Assembly: GCF_030397665.1 (NCBI RefSeq) | Contig: NZ_JAPUBT010000012.1 | Span: 1-64,000, forward strand | Direction: 5' to 3' | Length of the DNA stretch: 64,000 nt | From: Janthinobacterium sp. SUN073 | Lineage (GTDB): Bacteria; Pseudomonadota; Gammaproteobacteria; Burkholderiales; Burkholderiaceae_D | Shown: in pieces, positions 7,851-16,928 of the stretch | Numbering within the stretch: position 1 is the first letter of the stretch | Layout of the letters: every line of letters starts with the position of its first letter | The notes under the pieces: generated by a model | Database searches by the model: none | What the model saw: only the letters and a program-made list of their open reading frames with translations | Told to the model about the DNA's origin: nothing | Made by a program: the position numbers and the translations under genes

Positions 7851-8926
7851 TCTTTTTTCAAGGTAATCGTATCTTTACCCTGCGGCACGGTGGTCTCGCC
7901 CACCGTCCACGTCTGGAGCAGGCTGTATAGCACAGCCAGCAGGGTCGGGCCAATAAAAATGCCGACGAAGCCGAAGGCCAGCACGCCACCCAGCACGCCC
8001 AGCAGCACCAGCAAAAACGGCAAGCTGCTGCCGCGGCTGATCAGCATGGGCTTGACCACGTTATCCACGCCGCTGATCAACAGCGCGCCCCACACCAGCA
8101 TGAAAATGCCCCAGCCCGTCCGCCCTTCCGTAAACAGCCAGATGGCGGCGCCGCCCCAGATCAGGGGCGGCCCGACGGGGATCAGCGAAAAGATGAAAGT
8201 GGCCACGCCCAGCAGCGCCACGGCGGGCACGCCAGCGATCAGAAAGCCGATCACCGCCACCAGCGCCTGCGCCAGCGCTGTGCCCAGCAAGCCATACATG
8301 ACGCCGCGCACGGTGCGGCTGATGGTCAGGCCCACGCCCGGCGCGCTGTCGCCGATGATGCGGCCGGCGCCCGTCATCAGGGCACGGCTCAGTTGCTGGC
8401 CGTCGCGGTAGAGGAAGAAGCTGACGAACACGGCCAGGCTGGTCTGCGCCAGGCCCGTGCCCAGCAAGATGCCGCCGGAGGCGAGAAAATGGCGCGCCGG
8501 CTCCAGCATGGTCTTACCCAAATTCAATAATTCCTCGCGGTCTTCCAGCAACCGGCGCACATAGCCATCGATGGTTTCGCCCACCACGGGGATGCTGGCC
8601 AGCCAGGCGGGAGGATGCAGGCCGCCCGATTCCAGCGCGACACGGATCTGCTCGTACACGCGCGAGACATTGTCGGCCAGGTTGTAGGTGACGAGGGCCA
8701 GCGGCAGCACGATAACGAGAATGAGCGACACGGTCATGATAGACGCCGCCCAGTTGCGCCGGCCTTTCAGGCGCTCGAGCAGCAGCAGATACAGGGGCCA
8801 GCTGGAAATGCCCACGCAGGCGGCAAACAGCATGGCGGCCAGGAAGGGCCGCAAGACGAAAAAGCAGCCGATCAGCAAGAAGATGATGGCTGCCAGGCGG
8901 GCGTGGGGCTCGAAACGTTTGTCCAT
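7847..8926 (-). CDS. AI-2E family transporter
   Basis: The product has 359 residues with about eight membrane helices arranged as in the AI-2E/TqsA/PerM family: two N-terminal helices, a soluble segment (about 75-145), then a helical bundle. Conserved motifs such as FIFSLIPVGPPLIWGGAAIW and PMLISRGSSLPFLLVLLG are present. Family functions range from autoinducer-2 export to sodium/proton antiport; which applies here is unknown. The ATG at 8924-8926 is preferred over the TTG three codons earlier because AGGA sits ten bases upstream of the ATG. Confidence 0.85.
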   Translation of the reverse strand: MDKRFEPHARLAAIIFLLIGCFFVLRPFLAAMLFAACVGISSWPLYLLLLERLKGRRNWAASIMTVSLILVIVLPLALVTYNLADNVSRVYEQIRVALESGGLHPPAWLASIPVVGETIDGYVRRLLEDREELLNLGKTMLEPARHFLASGGILLGTGLAQTSLAVFVSFFLYRDGQQLSRALMTGAGRIIGDSAPGVGLTISRTVRGVMYGLLGTALAQALVAVIGFLIAGVPAVALLGVATFIFSLIPVGPPLIWGGAAIWLFTEGRTGWGIFMLVWGALLISGVDNVVKPMLISRGSSLPFLLVLLGVLGGVLAFGFVGIFIGPTLLAVLYSLLQTWTVGETTVPQGKDTITLKKD

Positions 8927-8968
8927 GTACTGCAAATCCTGAAGATGGCGCCCGGGGGCGCGACCGGG

Positions 8969-9562
8969 TCAGGATAGCAGAAGTTTAAGATCGTGCGCGA
9001 TGGCGGCAGGTTTTTCGCCGTGGCGCACGAACAGGCGGATCTTGCCTTCGCGGTCGAACACATAGGTGCCGGCCGTGTGGTCGACCGTATAGCTGCTATC
9101 CGTTTCGCCCTCGACCTTGGCGTAATACACCTTGAATTCCTTGGCTACCCTGGCCGTCGCGGCCGCATCGCCATACAGGCCGACGAAGCGCTTGTCGAAG
9201 GCGGGCACGTACTGCGCCAGCAAGGCTTGCGTGTCGCGCTCGGGGTCGACGGTGACGAACAGCACTTGCACCTGCTCCGCTTGCGGGCCCATTGCCTGCA
9301 TCACCTGCGCCATGTCGGCCATGGTCGTGGGACAGACGTCCGGGCATTGCGTGTAGCCGAAGAACATCAGCACCAGCTTGCCCTTGTAATCGGCCAGGGT
9401 GCGCGGGTGGCCCGTGTGGTCCGTCAGCGCGAACTCGCGCGCGTAGCCGAGGCCCGTCACGTCCGTATTCTTGAATTCCATCTTGGTCGCGGCAGGCTTG
9501 CCGCAGCCGGCGAGGACGGCGACCAGGGCGGCCGCCAACAACAGGGTCAGATATTTTTTCAT
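8969..9562 (-). CDS. SCO family copper chaperone (lipoprotein) for cytochrome oxidase
   Basis: The product has 197 residues. A lipoprotein signal ends at LAGC with Cys20, followed by a thioredoxin-like SCO domain. The copper ligands are visible: Cys73 and Cys77 in CPDVCP and His162 in the VDHTAG segment. SCO proteins deliver copper to, or reduce, the CuA site of cytochrome c oxidase subunit II in the periplasm. The start codon overlaps the ctaB stop codon as ATGA, so translation is probably coupled. It is the last gene of the oxidase biogenesis run on this strand. Confidence 0.93.
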   Translation of the reverse strand: MKKYLTLLLAAALVAVLAGCGKPAATKMEFKNTDVTGLGYAREFALTDHTGHPRTLADYKGKLVLMFFGYTQCPDVCPTTMADMAQVMQAMGPQAEQVQVLFVTVDPERDTQALLAQYVPAFDKRFVGLYGDAAATARVAKEFKVYYAKVEGETDSSYTVDHTAGTYVFDREGKIRLFVRHGEKPAAIAHDLKLLLS

Positions 9563-10458
9563 ATGCCGAGGGGAATATAGTGGTCGACCAGCAGGGCCGC
9601 GAACAGCAATGCCAGGTAAATGATGGAATACGTAAACGCTTTGCGCGCGATCAAGTCCGTGTAGTGGCGGTACATCTTCCACGCGTAATACAGGAAGCCG
9701 GCGTTCAGCAGCACGGCCGAGGCCAGGTAGATCAGGCCGCTCATGCGCACGGCAAACGGCAGCAAGGTGGTGGCGGCCAGCGCGATCGAGTACAGCCAGA
9801 CGTGAAATTGCGTGAATTGCATGCCGTGCGTGACGGGCAGCATGGGCAAGCCCGAGCGCGCGTAGTCGTCGCGGCGATACATGGCCAGCGCCCAGAAGTG
9901 CGGCGGCGTCCAGACAAAAATAATCAGAACCAGCAGCCACGCCTGCATTGGCACGTCGTTGGCCACGGCGGCCCAGCCCAGTGCGGGCGGCATGGCACCG
10001 GACAGGCCGCCGATGACGATGTTTTGCGGCGTGGCGGGTTTGAGCACCATGGTGTAGATCAAGGCATAGCCGACAAAGGTGACAAAGGTCAGCCACATGG
10101 TCAGCGGATTGACGAGGTTGTACAAGATCGCCATGCCCAGGCCGCCGATCACCAGCGCGAACACCACCGTCTGTTTCACCGTGATGTCGCCCATGGCCAT
10201 GGGGCGGCGTGCCGTGCGGGCCATGCGCGCATCGATTTCGCGCTCGGCCAGGCAGTTGACGGCAAACGCGGCGCCAGCCAGCAGCCAGATGCCGATGGTG
10301 CCGAACACCACCGCGCGCCAGTCGGGCAACTCCTCGCTGGCCAGGAACATGCCGATGACGGCGCAAAATACGGCCAGTTGCGTCACGCGCGGCTTGGTCA
10401 GCGCCCAGTACTGGGCGATGCGGGGGGAAGGTTTACGGCTGATGGTCTGAGTAGTCAT
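9559..10458 (-). CDS. ctaB: Protoheme IX farnesyltransferase (heme O synthase)
   Basis: The product has 299 residues and about nine helices; it is a UbiA-superfamily prenyltransferase. The first aspartate-rich motif appears as [19 protein letters not shown] (about 69-87), and the [15 protein letters not shown] segment is characteristic of CtaB/CyoE. It transfers a farnesyl group to protoheme, making heme O, the substrate of CtaA encoded just upstream. It abuts ctaA with no gap and overlaps the SCO gene by four bases, so the three are almost surely one transcript. Confidence 0.95.
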   Translation of the reverse strand: MTTQTISRKPSPRIAQYWALTKPRVTQLAVFCAVIGMFLASEELPDWRAVVFGTIGIWLLAGAAFAVNCLAEREIDARMARTARRPMAMGDITVKQTVVFALVIGGLGMAILYNLVNPLTMWLTFVTFVGYALIYTMVLKPATPQNIVIGGLSGAMPPALGWAAVANDVPMQAWLLVLIIFVWTPPHFWALAMYRRDDYARSGLPMLPVTHGMQFTQFHVWLYSIALAATTLLPFAVRMSGLIYLASAVLLNAGFLYYAWKMYRHYTDLIARKAFTYSIIYLALLFAALLVDHYIPLGI

Positions 10459-11643
10459 TTATGCGGTACGGGAAGGACTGGCTGGTGCCGAGGGCACTGG
10501 CGCGGAGGCGCAAGCGCGCTGAACAGTGCGCGCAACATCGAGTTGGAATTTAGCCTTGTAGTTTAACATGGTCAGCAACAACACGAGCAGCGCCGCGCCG
10601 CCGTTATGCAGGACGGCAATCGACAATGGCCAGCTCAGGTAAATCGTCGCCAGGCCCGTGGCAGCCTGCAGGGCCAGCACCAGCGCGACCCAGCGGGCCG
10701 TGCCGCGCAGGGATGGCAGTTTCCATGCGCGAAACACGGTGTAGCCGATGCCAGCTGCCACGATGAAGGCGAAATTGCGGTGCACCCAGTGGATGGCCGT
10801 CAGCGCGGAAAATGGCAAATAGTGGCCGGCGGCCGTCTTGCCCAGCTCGCGCCACAAATGGAAACCGTGTTCAAAATCCATCTCCGGAATGACTTTGCCG
10901 CCGCACAGGGGAAAATCCGTGCAGGCCAGGGTGGCGTAGTTGGTGCTCACCCAGCCGCCCAGCGCGATCTGCACGGTGAGCAGCATCAGCGACATGACGG
11001 CCAGCGCGCGTACGGGGCGCAGCACGGCAGCGTCCGCATCGGCGCGCAGCAAGGGTTGGACGGCATGGTCCTGGCGCCCGCCCAGCCACGTCAGCATGGC
11101 CAGCAAGCCCATGCCCAGCAGCAAGTGGATGGTGACGATCACCGGCTGCAGTTTCAGGGTCACCGTCCAGGCACCGAACGCGCCCTGCAGGCAGACGAAC
11201 AAAAACAGCGCCGTCGGCAGCGCCGGGGCGAATTCCTCGCGTTTGCTTTTGCGCCACTGGCGCCACGCCTGCACCATCATCGCCACGATCAGCACGCCAA
11301 TGGCCATGGCCAGGTAGCGGTGCGTCATCTCGATCCACGCTTTTACTACCGTGACGGGACCCGTCGGCATCAGGGTTTCCGCCGCCACGATGTGCTCGTG
11401 CGCGAGGAATGGATTGGCCGAGCCATAACAGCCTGGCCAGTCAGGACAACCGAGGCCGGAATCGGACAGCCGCGTAAAACCGCCAAACATGATCAGGTCG
11501 ACCGTTAAAAAGACGGCGATCCACACCAGCTTGCGGTATTTATTGGCGTCCGCGGACACCCACACCATGGTCAACGGCAGCAGCGCCACCAGCAGACCCG
11601 TCAAGCCCAGCTGGGCCAGCGCGGAGAGATGCATCGTCGGCAT
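10459..11643 (-). CDS. ctaA: Heme A synthase (COX15/CtaA family)
   Basis: The product has 394 residues and eight predicted helices in two similar halves. Motifs seen are GGFTRLSDSGLGCPDWPGCYG in the first half, the corresponding GGWVSTNYATLACTDFPLC in the second, and candidate heme-ligand histidines in EMTHRY, TIHLLLG, HWVHRN and VLHNGG. It oxidises the methyl group of heme O to the formyl group of heme A in the inner membrane. GGAG precedes the ATG. The C-terminus is extended by an Ala/Pro/Ser-rich tail of about 20 residues. Confidence 0.95.
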   Translation of the reverse strand: MPTMHLSALAQLGLTGLLVALLPLTMVWVSADANKYRKLVWIAVFLTVDLIMFGGFTRLSDSGLGCPDWPGCYGSANPFLAHEHIVAAETLMPTGPVTVVKAWIEMTHRYLAMAIGVLIVAMMVQAWRQWRKSKREEFAPALPTALFLFVCLQGAFGAWTVTLKLQPVIVTIHLLLGMGLLAMLTWLGGRQDHAVQPLLRADADAAVLRPVRALAVMSLMLLTVQIALGGWVSTNYATLACTDFPLCGGKVIPEMDFEHGFHLWRELGKTAAGHYLPFSALTAIHWVHRNFAFIVAAGIGYTVFRAWKLPSLRGTARWVALVLALQAATGLATIYLSWPLSIAVLHNGGAALLVLLLTMLNYKAKFQLDVARTVQRACASAPVPSAPASPSRTA

Positions 11644-11652
11644 GCAGACTCC

Positions 11653-12282
11653 TCAACCGATCGCCGAAGCTTTGAGCAGCTTGGCGATGTCTTTCTTGAT
11701 CTTGTTCGGGTCCGCGTCTTTCGGGAAGCGCATCATCAAATTGCCCAGCGGATCGATCAAATACAGGTGGTCGCTGGTCTTGCCCCCCGCCTCCACGGGC
11801 AGCCACGCTGTCAAGGCGTCGTTATTCACGCGCAGCATGCTGGTGCCGTCGAATTCGCGCATCACGAGCGTGTCGAGCGGCTGAGCGTCCGTCACCAGCC
11901 AGACCCGTTCCAGGCGCTCGCGTTCCTTGCCTTGCATGAGGCGCAGTTGTTGCATGTCAAACAATTGCTTCTTGCACGCTTCCTGGCAATCGGACGGCCC
12001 CGTTTGCAGCAGCACCCACTTGCCCTTGAATTGCGCCAATGGCGCCGCCTTGCCGTCCAGTTCCGTCACCTGCAACTGGGCTTCGGGTATCGGGTGCAAA
12101 CGGGGGTCGATCAGGGCGCCGTAATTGTTGCGGCCCGTGGGCTTGATGATGTAATACGTGAAATACGAAGCGATGATGGGAAAGGCGCACACGGCCACCA
12201 CGGCCAGCAGTTTCCAGCGTCCGCTGTTCTGCATCTGTTTCTCGGGGCTGTCTTGCGTTGCTTCAGGGCTGTTTGTTTGCAC
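11653..12282 (-). CDS. SCO-like membrane-anchored protein of the oxidase cluster
   Basis: The product has 209 residues: one N-terminal membrane helix (about 24-45) and a periplasmic thioredoxin-like domain. The core resembles SCO proteins (GKWVLLQTGPSDCQEACKKQ) and keeps a Cys-x3-Cys pair, Cys99 and Cys103, but lacks the surrounding prolines of the SCO CPxxCP motif. A DPLGNLMMRFP strand near the end also fits the fold. Genes like this are common between ctaA and SURF1 in betaproteobacteria and are usually annotated as unknown. I take the GTG start at 12280-12282, which has AGGA seven bases upstream; a TTG seven codons earlier is the alternative. It overlaps the SURF1 gene by 20 bases. Confidence 0.75.
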   Translation of the reverse strand: MQTNSPEATQDSPEKQMQNSGRWKLLAVVAVCAFPIIASYFTYYIIKPTGRNNYGALIDPRLHPIPEAQLQVTELDGKAAPLAQFKGKWVLLQTGPSDCQEACKKQLFDMQQLRLMQGKERERLERVWLVTDAQPLDTLVMREFDGTSMLRVNNDALTAWLPVEAGGKTSDHLYLIDPLGNLMMRFPKDADPNKIKKDIAKLLKASAIG

Positions 12283-13015
12283 GTCGAAATCCTGTAAAGA
12301 CAAAAAATAGAAAAGCCATCAGTGCCAGTGCGACCCACTGGAATGCATAGCCGCGGTGCTTGTCGGCGCCCAAGTCGGGCGCTGGCCAGTCGCGCACGGG
12401 AAGCGCGCTGGCCGCTGGCGCCGCTGCCGATGTCGGGTCGGCTGTTTGTTCGAGAAGGAAGGGCTGCAAGGCCAGGCCGCTGGCCCGGGCCAGCTGGCCG
12501 ATATCGGCATTTTGCACGATGGCGTGCGGCGCCAGGGCCGGCGCCGTGCCCAGTTCCATCACGTGACCCGCGTTCAGGCGCGCGATGCCGGCAATCGTCA
12601 CCGTGCCCGTGGGCGTGGCGTAGTCGGGAATGCGCGTACGCTCGGCATTGTTGCGCGGCAACCAGCCCTGCGCCACCAGCACGTGCATGGCGGAACCGTC
12701 AATCTGGAATGGCGTGAGTACATGGAAGCCGGCCTGGCCCTTGTAAGGGCGGTTGTCCAGGTACACCGTCCAGGCGGGCACGAAGCGGCCCGTGACGGTG
12801 ACACGGCGGTATTCGATCGCTTGCGCATCGGCCGGCAGCAGGGGCGCGGCCGTCAATGCCAGCGGCGCGGCCTGGTTGCCCGCTTCGAGTTTGGCGGCGC
12901 GGGCGAGCTTCTCGTCGCCACGGCGCTGCTGCCATTGCGCCAGAGAGACCCCCAGGGCCACCAGTAGCAGCATTACAACAAATGGAATCCATCTAAAATG
13001 GAAGCGGATACGCAT
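12263..13015 (-). CDS. SURF1 family cytochrome oxidase assembly protein
   Basis: The product has 250 residues with one helix at each end (about 8-26 and 225-243) and a periplasmic domain between. Signature segments are LAQWQQRRGDEK after the first helix, VYLDNRPYKGQAGFHVLTPF, and VAQGWLPRN. SURF1 helps insert heme A into subunit I of aa3-type oxidases. It is divergent from the DUF2909 gene, with only 36 bases between them, and is followed by the SCO-like gene, which overlaps it. Confidence 0.92.
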   Translation of the reverse strand: MRIRFHFRWIPFVVMLLLVALGVSLAQWQQRRGDEKLARAAKLEAGNQAAPLALTAAPLLPADAQAIEYRRVTVTGRFVPAWTVYLDNRPYKGQAGFHVLTPFQIDGSAMHVLVAQGWLPRNNAERTRIPDYATPTGTVTIAGIARLNAGHVMELGTAPALAPHAIVQNADIGQLARASGLALQPFLLEQTADPTSAAAPAASALPVRDWPAPDLGADKHRGYAFQWVALALMAFLFFVFTGFRRANKQP

Positions 13016-13051
13016 TACAATGAAACCTCCTCAAGCCGGGCGCTACCATCC

Positions 13052-13252
13052 ATGAAAATCCTCGTTGCCATTGCCTTCATCCTGATCCTGGGCAGCCTGG
13101 GCTCGGCCCTGTTCTTCCTCATGCGCGACAAGGGCAAGAGCAACCGCACCGTGCAGGCACTGGCCCTGCGCGTGGGGCTGTCGATCACTCTGTTTTTGCT
13201 GATCCTGCTGGCGCACAAGCTCGGCTATATCCAGCCGACGGGAATACATTAA
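13052..13252 (+). CDS. DUF2909 twin-transmembrane protein
   Basis: The product has 66 residues and two membrane helices (about 3-22 and 40-58) separated by a basic loop, RDKGKSNRT. It matches the DUF2909 family, a small protein routinely found beside the cytochrome oxidase cluster in betaproteobacteria. Function unknown. The ATG at 13052 follows a weak site; the longer open frame upstream is in the SURF1 promoter and start region and is unlikely to be translated. It is the only plus-strand gene inside the oxidase cluster. Confidence 0.85.
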   Translation: MKILVAIAFILILGSLGSALFFLMRDKGKSNRTVQALALRVGLSITLFLLILLAHKLGYIQPTGIH

Positions 13253-13257
13253 ATGCT

Positions 13258-13322
13258 GGGGTCAGACCCGCGGGGGAATGCGCCTCAATGGGGCGGATTC
13301 CGATCCCGCAGGGACTGACCCC
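13258..13322. repeat. GGGGTCAG-type inverted repeat
   Basis: The arms GGGGTCAGACCC (13258-13269) and GGGACTGACCCC (13311-13322) bracket about 40 bases that also pair imperfectly (CCGCGGGGG with TCCCGC). It begins six bases after the DUF2909 stop codon. Such GGGGTCAG repeats are frequent between genes in this bacterial family, from my general knowledge. It may be a small repeat element or contribute to termination. Confidence 0.55.
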
Positions 13323-13365
13323 GGTGCTAACGACGTTGCTTGGTTAGCAAAATTCTTAAACTAAG

Positions 13366-13406
13366 AAAAAAGCCGTACCCAGGATCTCCCGGTACGGCTT
13401 TTTTTT
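13366..13406. terminator. Bidirectional terminator between ctaE and the DUF2909 gene
   Basis: AAAAGCCGTACC and GGTACGGCTTTT form a twelve-base stem around an eleven-base loop, with an A-run before and a T-run after. It can end transcription of both the plus-strand DUF2909 gene and the minus-strand ctaC-ctaE run. Confidence 0.9.
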
Positions 13407-13450
13407 ATGGTGCAGGCGCACCCTTCAACGGCGCGCGCCCTGCCCCGCCA

Positions 13451-14311
13451 TTATAACCAATACACGACCACGTACAGGCCCAGCCAGACGACATCGACAA
13501 AGTGCCAGTACCAGGCGGCGCCTTCGAAGCCGAAGTGGTGGTCGGGCGTGAAGTGGCCTTTCAGCACGCGGTACAGGATGACGGACAACATGATGGCGCC
13601 CAAAGTCACGTGGAAGCCGTGGAAGCCCGTCAGCATGAAGAAGGTGGCGCCGTAGATGCCCGACGTCAATTTCAAATTCAGTTCGCTGTAGGCGTGCATG
13701 TATTCGTAGACCTGGAAGCCCATGAAGATGGCGCCCAGCACGATGGTAGCGAACAGGAACAGGGCCGTCATGGCGCGGTGGCCGGCGCGCAGCGCGTGGT
13801 GCGAAATGGTCAGGGTGACGCCGGACGTCAGCAGCAAAGCCGTATTGATGGTCGGAATCCAGAACGGCGTCATGGTGGTAAATTCCTGCACCGTGCCGGC
13901 CGGGCCCGTATTGCCCCAGTGGGCGGCGAAGTCGGGCCAGATCACCTTGTGGTCGAGGTCAGCCAGCCACGGCATGGAAATGCTGCGCGCATAGAACAGG
14001 GCGCCGAAGAAGGCGGCGAAGAACATGACTTCCGAAAAGATGAACCAGCTCATGCTCCAGCGGAAGGAGTGGTCGATGCGCTCGCTGTACAGGCCCTGCT
14101 CCGATTCGCTGATGGCGTCGCCGAACCAGAAGTACAGCACCAGCAGGATACCGGCGATGCCCAGGTAATTCACGTACGGCCCCCAGGAGACGTCGTTGAC
14201 CCAGGCCGAGGCGCCGATCATGGTCAGCAGCAGGCTGGCGCCGCCCAGCATGGGCCAGCGCGACGGGCCGGGCACGAAATAATAAGGTACGGCGGCGTGG
14301 TTGGAACTCAT
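13451..14311 (-). CDS. ctaE: Cytochrome c oxidase subunit III
   Basis: The product has 286 residues and seven helices in the pattern of aa3-type subunit III. Motifs include FVPGPSRWPMLGG near the start, SMSWFIFSEVMFFAAFFGALFYAR and the closing FEGAAWYWHFVDVVWL, with the conserved histidine and glutamate used in lipid binding and proton handling. Three ATG codons follow GAGGAG directly; the third (14309-14311) has correct spacing and is used here. It is the last gene of the ctaC-ctaD run, ending at a terminator. Confidence 0.95.
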   Translation of the reverse strand: MSSNHAAVPYYFVPGPSRWPMLGGASLLLTMIGASAWVNDVSWGPYVNYLGIAGILLVLYFWFGDAISESEQGLYSERIDHSFRWSMSWFIFSEVMFFAAFFGALFYARSISMPWLADLDHKVIWPDFAAHWGNTGPAGTVQEFTTMTPFWIPTINTALLLTSGVTLTISHHALRAGHRAMTALFLFATIVLGAIFMGFQVYEYMHAYSELNLKLTSGIYGATFFMLTGFHGFHVTLGAIMLSVILYRVLKGHFTPDHHFGFEGAAWYWHFVDVVWLGLYVVVYWL

Positions 14312-14352
14312 CATCATCTCCTCAAAAACTTATAGGGTGGTTTTTTTATAAT

Positions 14353-14559
14353 TTATAAAACGACGAATTTAACAATCGAAATCAGGATGCCGATCAGGCA
14401 AGCCACTACCAGGAAGCCGGCGATGACGATGTGCACGGGATTGAGCTTGGCCGAATCCGTGTCGAAATCGCTCTTGCGGCGCAGTCCCGTGAACGACCAC
14501 ACGACGGCGCGCAACGAATACAGGAACGACGCTTTTTCAGGTTGCTTGGATTCGCCCAT
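14353..14559 (-). CDS. DUF2970 small membrane protein
   Basis: The product has 68 residues: a hydrophilic N-terminus with SFLYSLRAVVWSFTGLRRKSDFD, then one C-terminal membrane helix (about 43-66). It matches DUF2970, which occurs between ctaG and ctaE in many betaproteobacteria. Its function has not been shown; a small accessory or assembly role in the oxidase is the natural guess. It lies nine bases downstream of ctaG. Confidence 0.85.
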   Translation of the reverse strand: MGESKQPEKASFLYSLRAVVWSFTGLRRKSDFDTDSAKLNPVHIVIAGFLVVACLIGILISIVKFVVL

Positions 14560-14568
14560 GGCACTCTC

Positions 14569-15141
14569 CTATTGGACGGCCGGCGTCTGAGCCTGGCTCA
14601 GACCGGCAATCTCGAAAAACGTGTACGACAGGGTGATGGTCTTCACCTCTTTCGGCAGGGCCGGGTCGAGGAAGAACACCACCGGCATCTGCCGCGCTTC
14701 GTGCGGTTTCAAGGTCTGCTGCTTGAAGCAGAAGCACTCGACCTTCTTGAAATGCGGCGTGGCGCTCTGCGGCGCGTAGCTGGGAATGGCTTGCGCGTTG
14801 ACGACGCGGTTTTGCGTGTTGACCACTTCATACATGACGGTCACCAGTTCGCCCGGATGCACTTGCATGCTCGACACGGTCGGGCGGAAGCGCCATGGCC
14901 CCTGCGCATTGCCGTCGAACTCGACGGTGATGCTGCGCGTCGTGTCGACCTGCGTATTGTTGTCGTAGGCCACGGTGCCATCTTTTTGCGTCAGCACGTT
15001 GATGCCCATCACTTCGCAAATCTGCTTGTAGACGGGAATCAGGGCATAGCCAAAGCCAAACATCAGCACGGCAATGACGATCAGCTTGCCCAGCATCTTG
15101 CGGTTCAGGCCGCGTGTTTCCTGTTGGTGGGGTGTCGTCAC
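14569..15141 (-). CDS. ctaG: Cytochrome c oxidase assembly protein CtaG (Cox11-type copper chaperone)
   Basis: The product has 190 residues: an N-terminal helix (about 18-36) and a periplasmic immunoglobulin-like domain. The copper-binding motif ECFCFKQQ is visible near residue 137. CtaG/Cox11 delivers copper to the CuB site in subunit I. The start is GTG, one base after the stop codon of the 38-residue gene upstream, with no clear ribosome-binding site of its own, so translational coupling is likely. An internal ATG (residue 16) would remove only the cytoplasmic tail. Confidence 0.93.
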   Translation of the reverse strand: MTTPHQQETRGLNRKMLGKLIVIAVLMFGFGYALIPVYKQICEVMGINVLTQKDGTVAYDNNTQVDTTRSITVEFDGNAQGPWRFRPTVSSMQVHPGELVTVMYEVVNTQNRVVNAQAIPSYAPQSATPHFKKVECFCFKQQTLKPHEARQMPVVFFLDPALPKEVKTITLSYTFFEIAGLSQAQTPAVQ

Positions 15142-15142
15142 G

Positions 15143-15259
15143 TCAGAGCCACATGCGCTTGACGAATACGGACAGGAAGAAGAAGGCCGCCAGGGCGGCC
15201 AGGATCAGCCCGGTACGCAGGTTGTTCGGTTTTTTACGCTCAGTTTTCACTTCGGTCAT
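15143..15259 (-). CDS. 38-residue single-helix oxidase assembly peptide
   Basis: A small gene coding for a basic N-terminus (MTEVKTERKKPNNLRTG) followed by one hydrophobic helix (about 18-33) and a KRMWL tail. It sits between ctaD and ctaG on the same strand, and its stop codon is one base from the ctaG start codon. Peptides of this design and position are annotated in betaproteobacteria as cytochrome oxidase small assembly protein; direct evidence for function is scant. It is easily missed because of its length. Confidence 0.75.
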   Translation of the reverse strand: MTEVKTERKKPNNLRTGLILAALAAFFFLSVFVKRMWL

Positions 15260-15310
15260 GACAGGCACTTTATTCAAGACGGGCCGCGCAACACGCCGGC
15301 CCGGGATACC

Positions 15311-16915
15311 TCACTTCACTGTCGGCGGCGTTTCAAACGTGTGGAAAGGCGCCGGGCTCGGCACGGTCCATTCCAGGCCTTCCGCGCCTTCCCATGGTTT
15401 CGCTGGCGCAGCCTTGCCGCCGCGGATGGTCGGCAAGACCACGAAGAACAGGAAGTACACCTGCATCAGGCCAAAGCCGAAGCCGCCGATCGAGGCGATC
15501 ATATTAAAGTCCGTGAACTGCGCCGGATAGTCGGCGTAGCGGCGCGGCATGCCGGCCAGGCCCAGGAAGTGCATCGGGAAGAAGGTCACGTTGAACGTGA
15601 TCAGCGACAGCCAGAAGTGGATCTTGCCGCGCGTCTCGTTGTACATATGGCCCGTCCATTTCGGCGACCAGTAGTAGAAGCCGGCGAACAGGGCAAACAG
15701 CGAACCGGCCACCAGCACGTAGTGGAAATGCGCCACCACATAATAGGTATCCTGCAGCTGGATGTCGATCGGCGTCACCGCCAGGATCAGGCCCGTGAAG
15801 CCGCCCATGGTGAAGACGAAGATGAAGCCGACCGAGAACAGCATCGGCGTCTCGAACGTCATGGACCCCTTCCACATGGTGGCGATCCAGTTGAACACTT
15901 TCACGCCTGTGGGCACGGCGATCAGCATGGTCGCGTACATGAAGAACAGCTGGCTGGTCACCGGCATGCCGGTGGTAAACATATGGTGCGCCCAGACGAT
16001 GAAGGACAGAATCGCGATGGAAGCGGTAGCGTAGACCATCGAGGCATAGCCGAACAATGGCTTGCGGGCAAACGCGGGCAGGATCTGCGAGACGATGCCG
16101 AAGGCCGGCAAGATCATGATGTAGACCTCGGGATGGCCGAAGAACCAGAAGATGTGCTGGTACATGACGGGGTCGCCGCCGCCAGCCGCATTAAAGAAGG
16201 ACGTGCCGAAATGGCGGTCCGTCAGGGTCATGGTGATGGCGCCGGCCAGCACGGGCATGACGGCGATCAACAGATACGCGGTAATCAGCCAGGTCCAGCA
16301 GAACATCGGCATTTTCATCAGGGTCATGCCAGGGGCGCGCATGTTCAGGATGGTGACGATGATGTTGATCGAGCCCATGATGGACGAGGCGCCCATCAGG
16401 TGCATGGCAAAAATCGCCATGTCCATGCCAGGGCCCATCTGCGTCGACAGCGGTGCATACAGGGTCCAGCCGGCGGCGGTGGCGCCGCCCGGCACGAGGA
16501 AGGACGTGGCCAGCAGCAGCGCGGCCGGCGGCAGCAGCCAGAACGAGAAGTTGTTCATGCGGGCAAAGGCCATGTCGGATGCGCCCACTTGCAGCGGGAT
16601 CATCCAGTTGGCGTAGCCGACGAAGGCCGGCATGATGGCGCCGAACACCATCACCAGGCCATGCATGGTGGTCAGTTGATTGAAGAATTCAGGGTGGAAA
16701 AATTGCAAGCCTGGATGAAACAGTTCCGTGCGTATCATCAGGGCCAGCACGCCGCCCGACAGCAGCATGATGAACGAGAACCACAGGTACAGGGTACCGA
16801 TATCCTTGTGGTTGGTGGCAAACAGCCAGCGGCGGTAGCCGGTCGGGTGGTCGTGGGCATGGTCGTGATCGTGACCGGCGTGATCCAAGGTGCTAGTGCT
16901 CGTGCTAGTACTCAT
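15311..16915 (-). CDS. ctaD: Cytochrome c oxidase subunit I
   Basis: The product has 534 residues and twelve helices. Key ligands are all present: the heme-a histidine in [10 protein letters not shown], CuB histidine and cross-linked tyrosine in FFGHPEVYI, the histidine pair in [10 protein letters not shown], and the heme ligands in VVAHFHYVL. It carries the heme a and a3-CuB centres and pumps protons. The N-terminus is unusual: a Ser-Thr repeat followed by an aspartate/histidine-rich stretch ([13 protein letters not shown]) before the first helix. AGGAG lies at good spacing upstream. It follows ctaC by 13 bases. Confidence 0.97.
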   Translation of the reverse strand: MSTSTSTSTLDHAGHDHDHAHDHPTGYRRWLFATNHKDIGTLYLWFSFIMLLSGGVLALMIRTELFHPGLQFFHPEFFNQLTTMHGLVMVFGAIMPAFVGYANWMIPLQVGASDMAFARMNNFSFWLLPPAALLLATSFLVPGGATAAGWTLYAPLSTQMGPGMDMAIFAMHLMGASSIMGSINIIVTILNMRAPGMTLMKMPMFCWTWLITAYLLIAVMPVLAGAITMTLTDRHFGTSFFNAAGGGDPVMYQHIFWFFGHPEVYIMILPAFGIVSQILPAFARKPLFGYASMVYATASIAILSFIVWAHHMFTTGMPVTSQLFFMYATMLIAVPTGVKVFNWIATMWKGSMTFETPMLFSVGFIFVFTMGGFTGLILAVTPIDIQLQDTYYVVAHFHYVLVAGSLFALFAGFYYWSPKWTGHMYNETRGKIHFWLSLITFNVTFFPMHFLGLAGMPRRYADYPAQFTDFNMIASIGGFGFGLMQVYFLFFVVLPTIRGGKAAPAKPWEGAEGLEWTVPSPAPFHTFETPPTVK

Positions 16916-16928
16916 ATACGGCTCCTAA

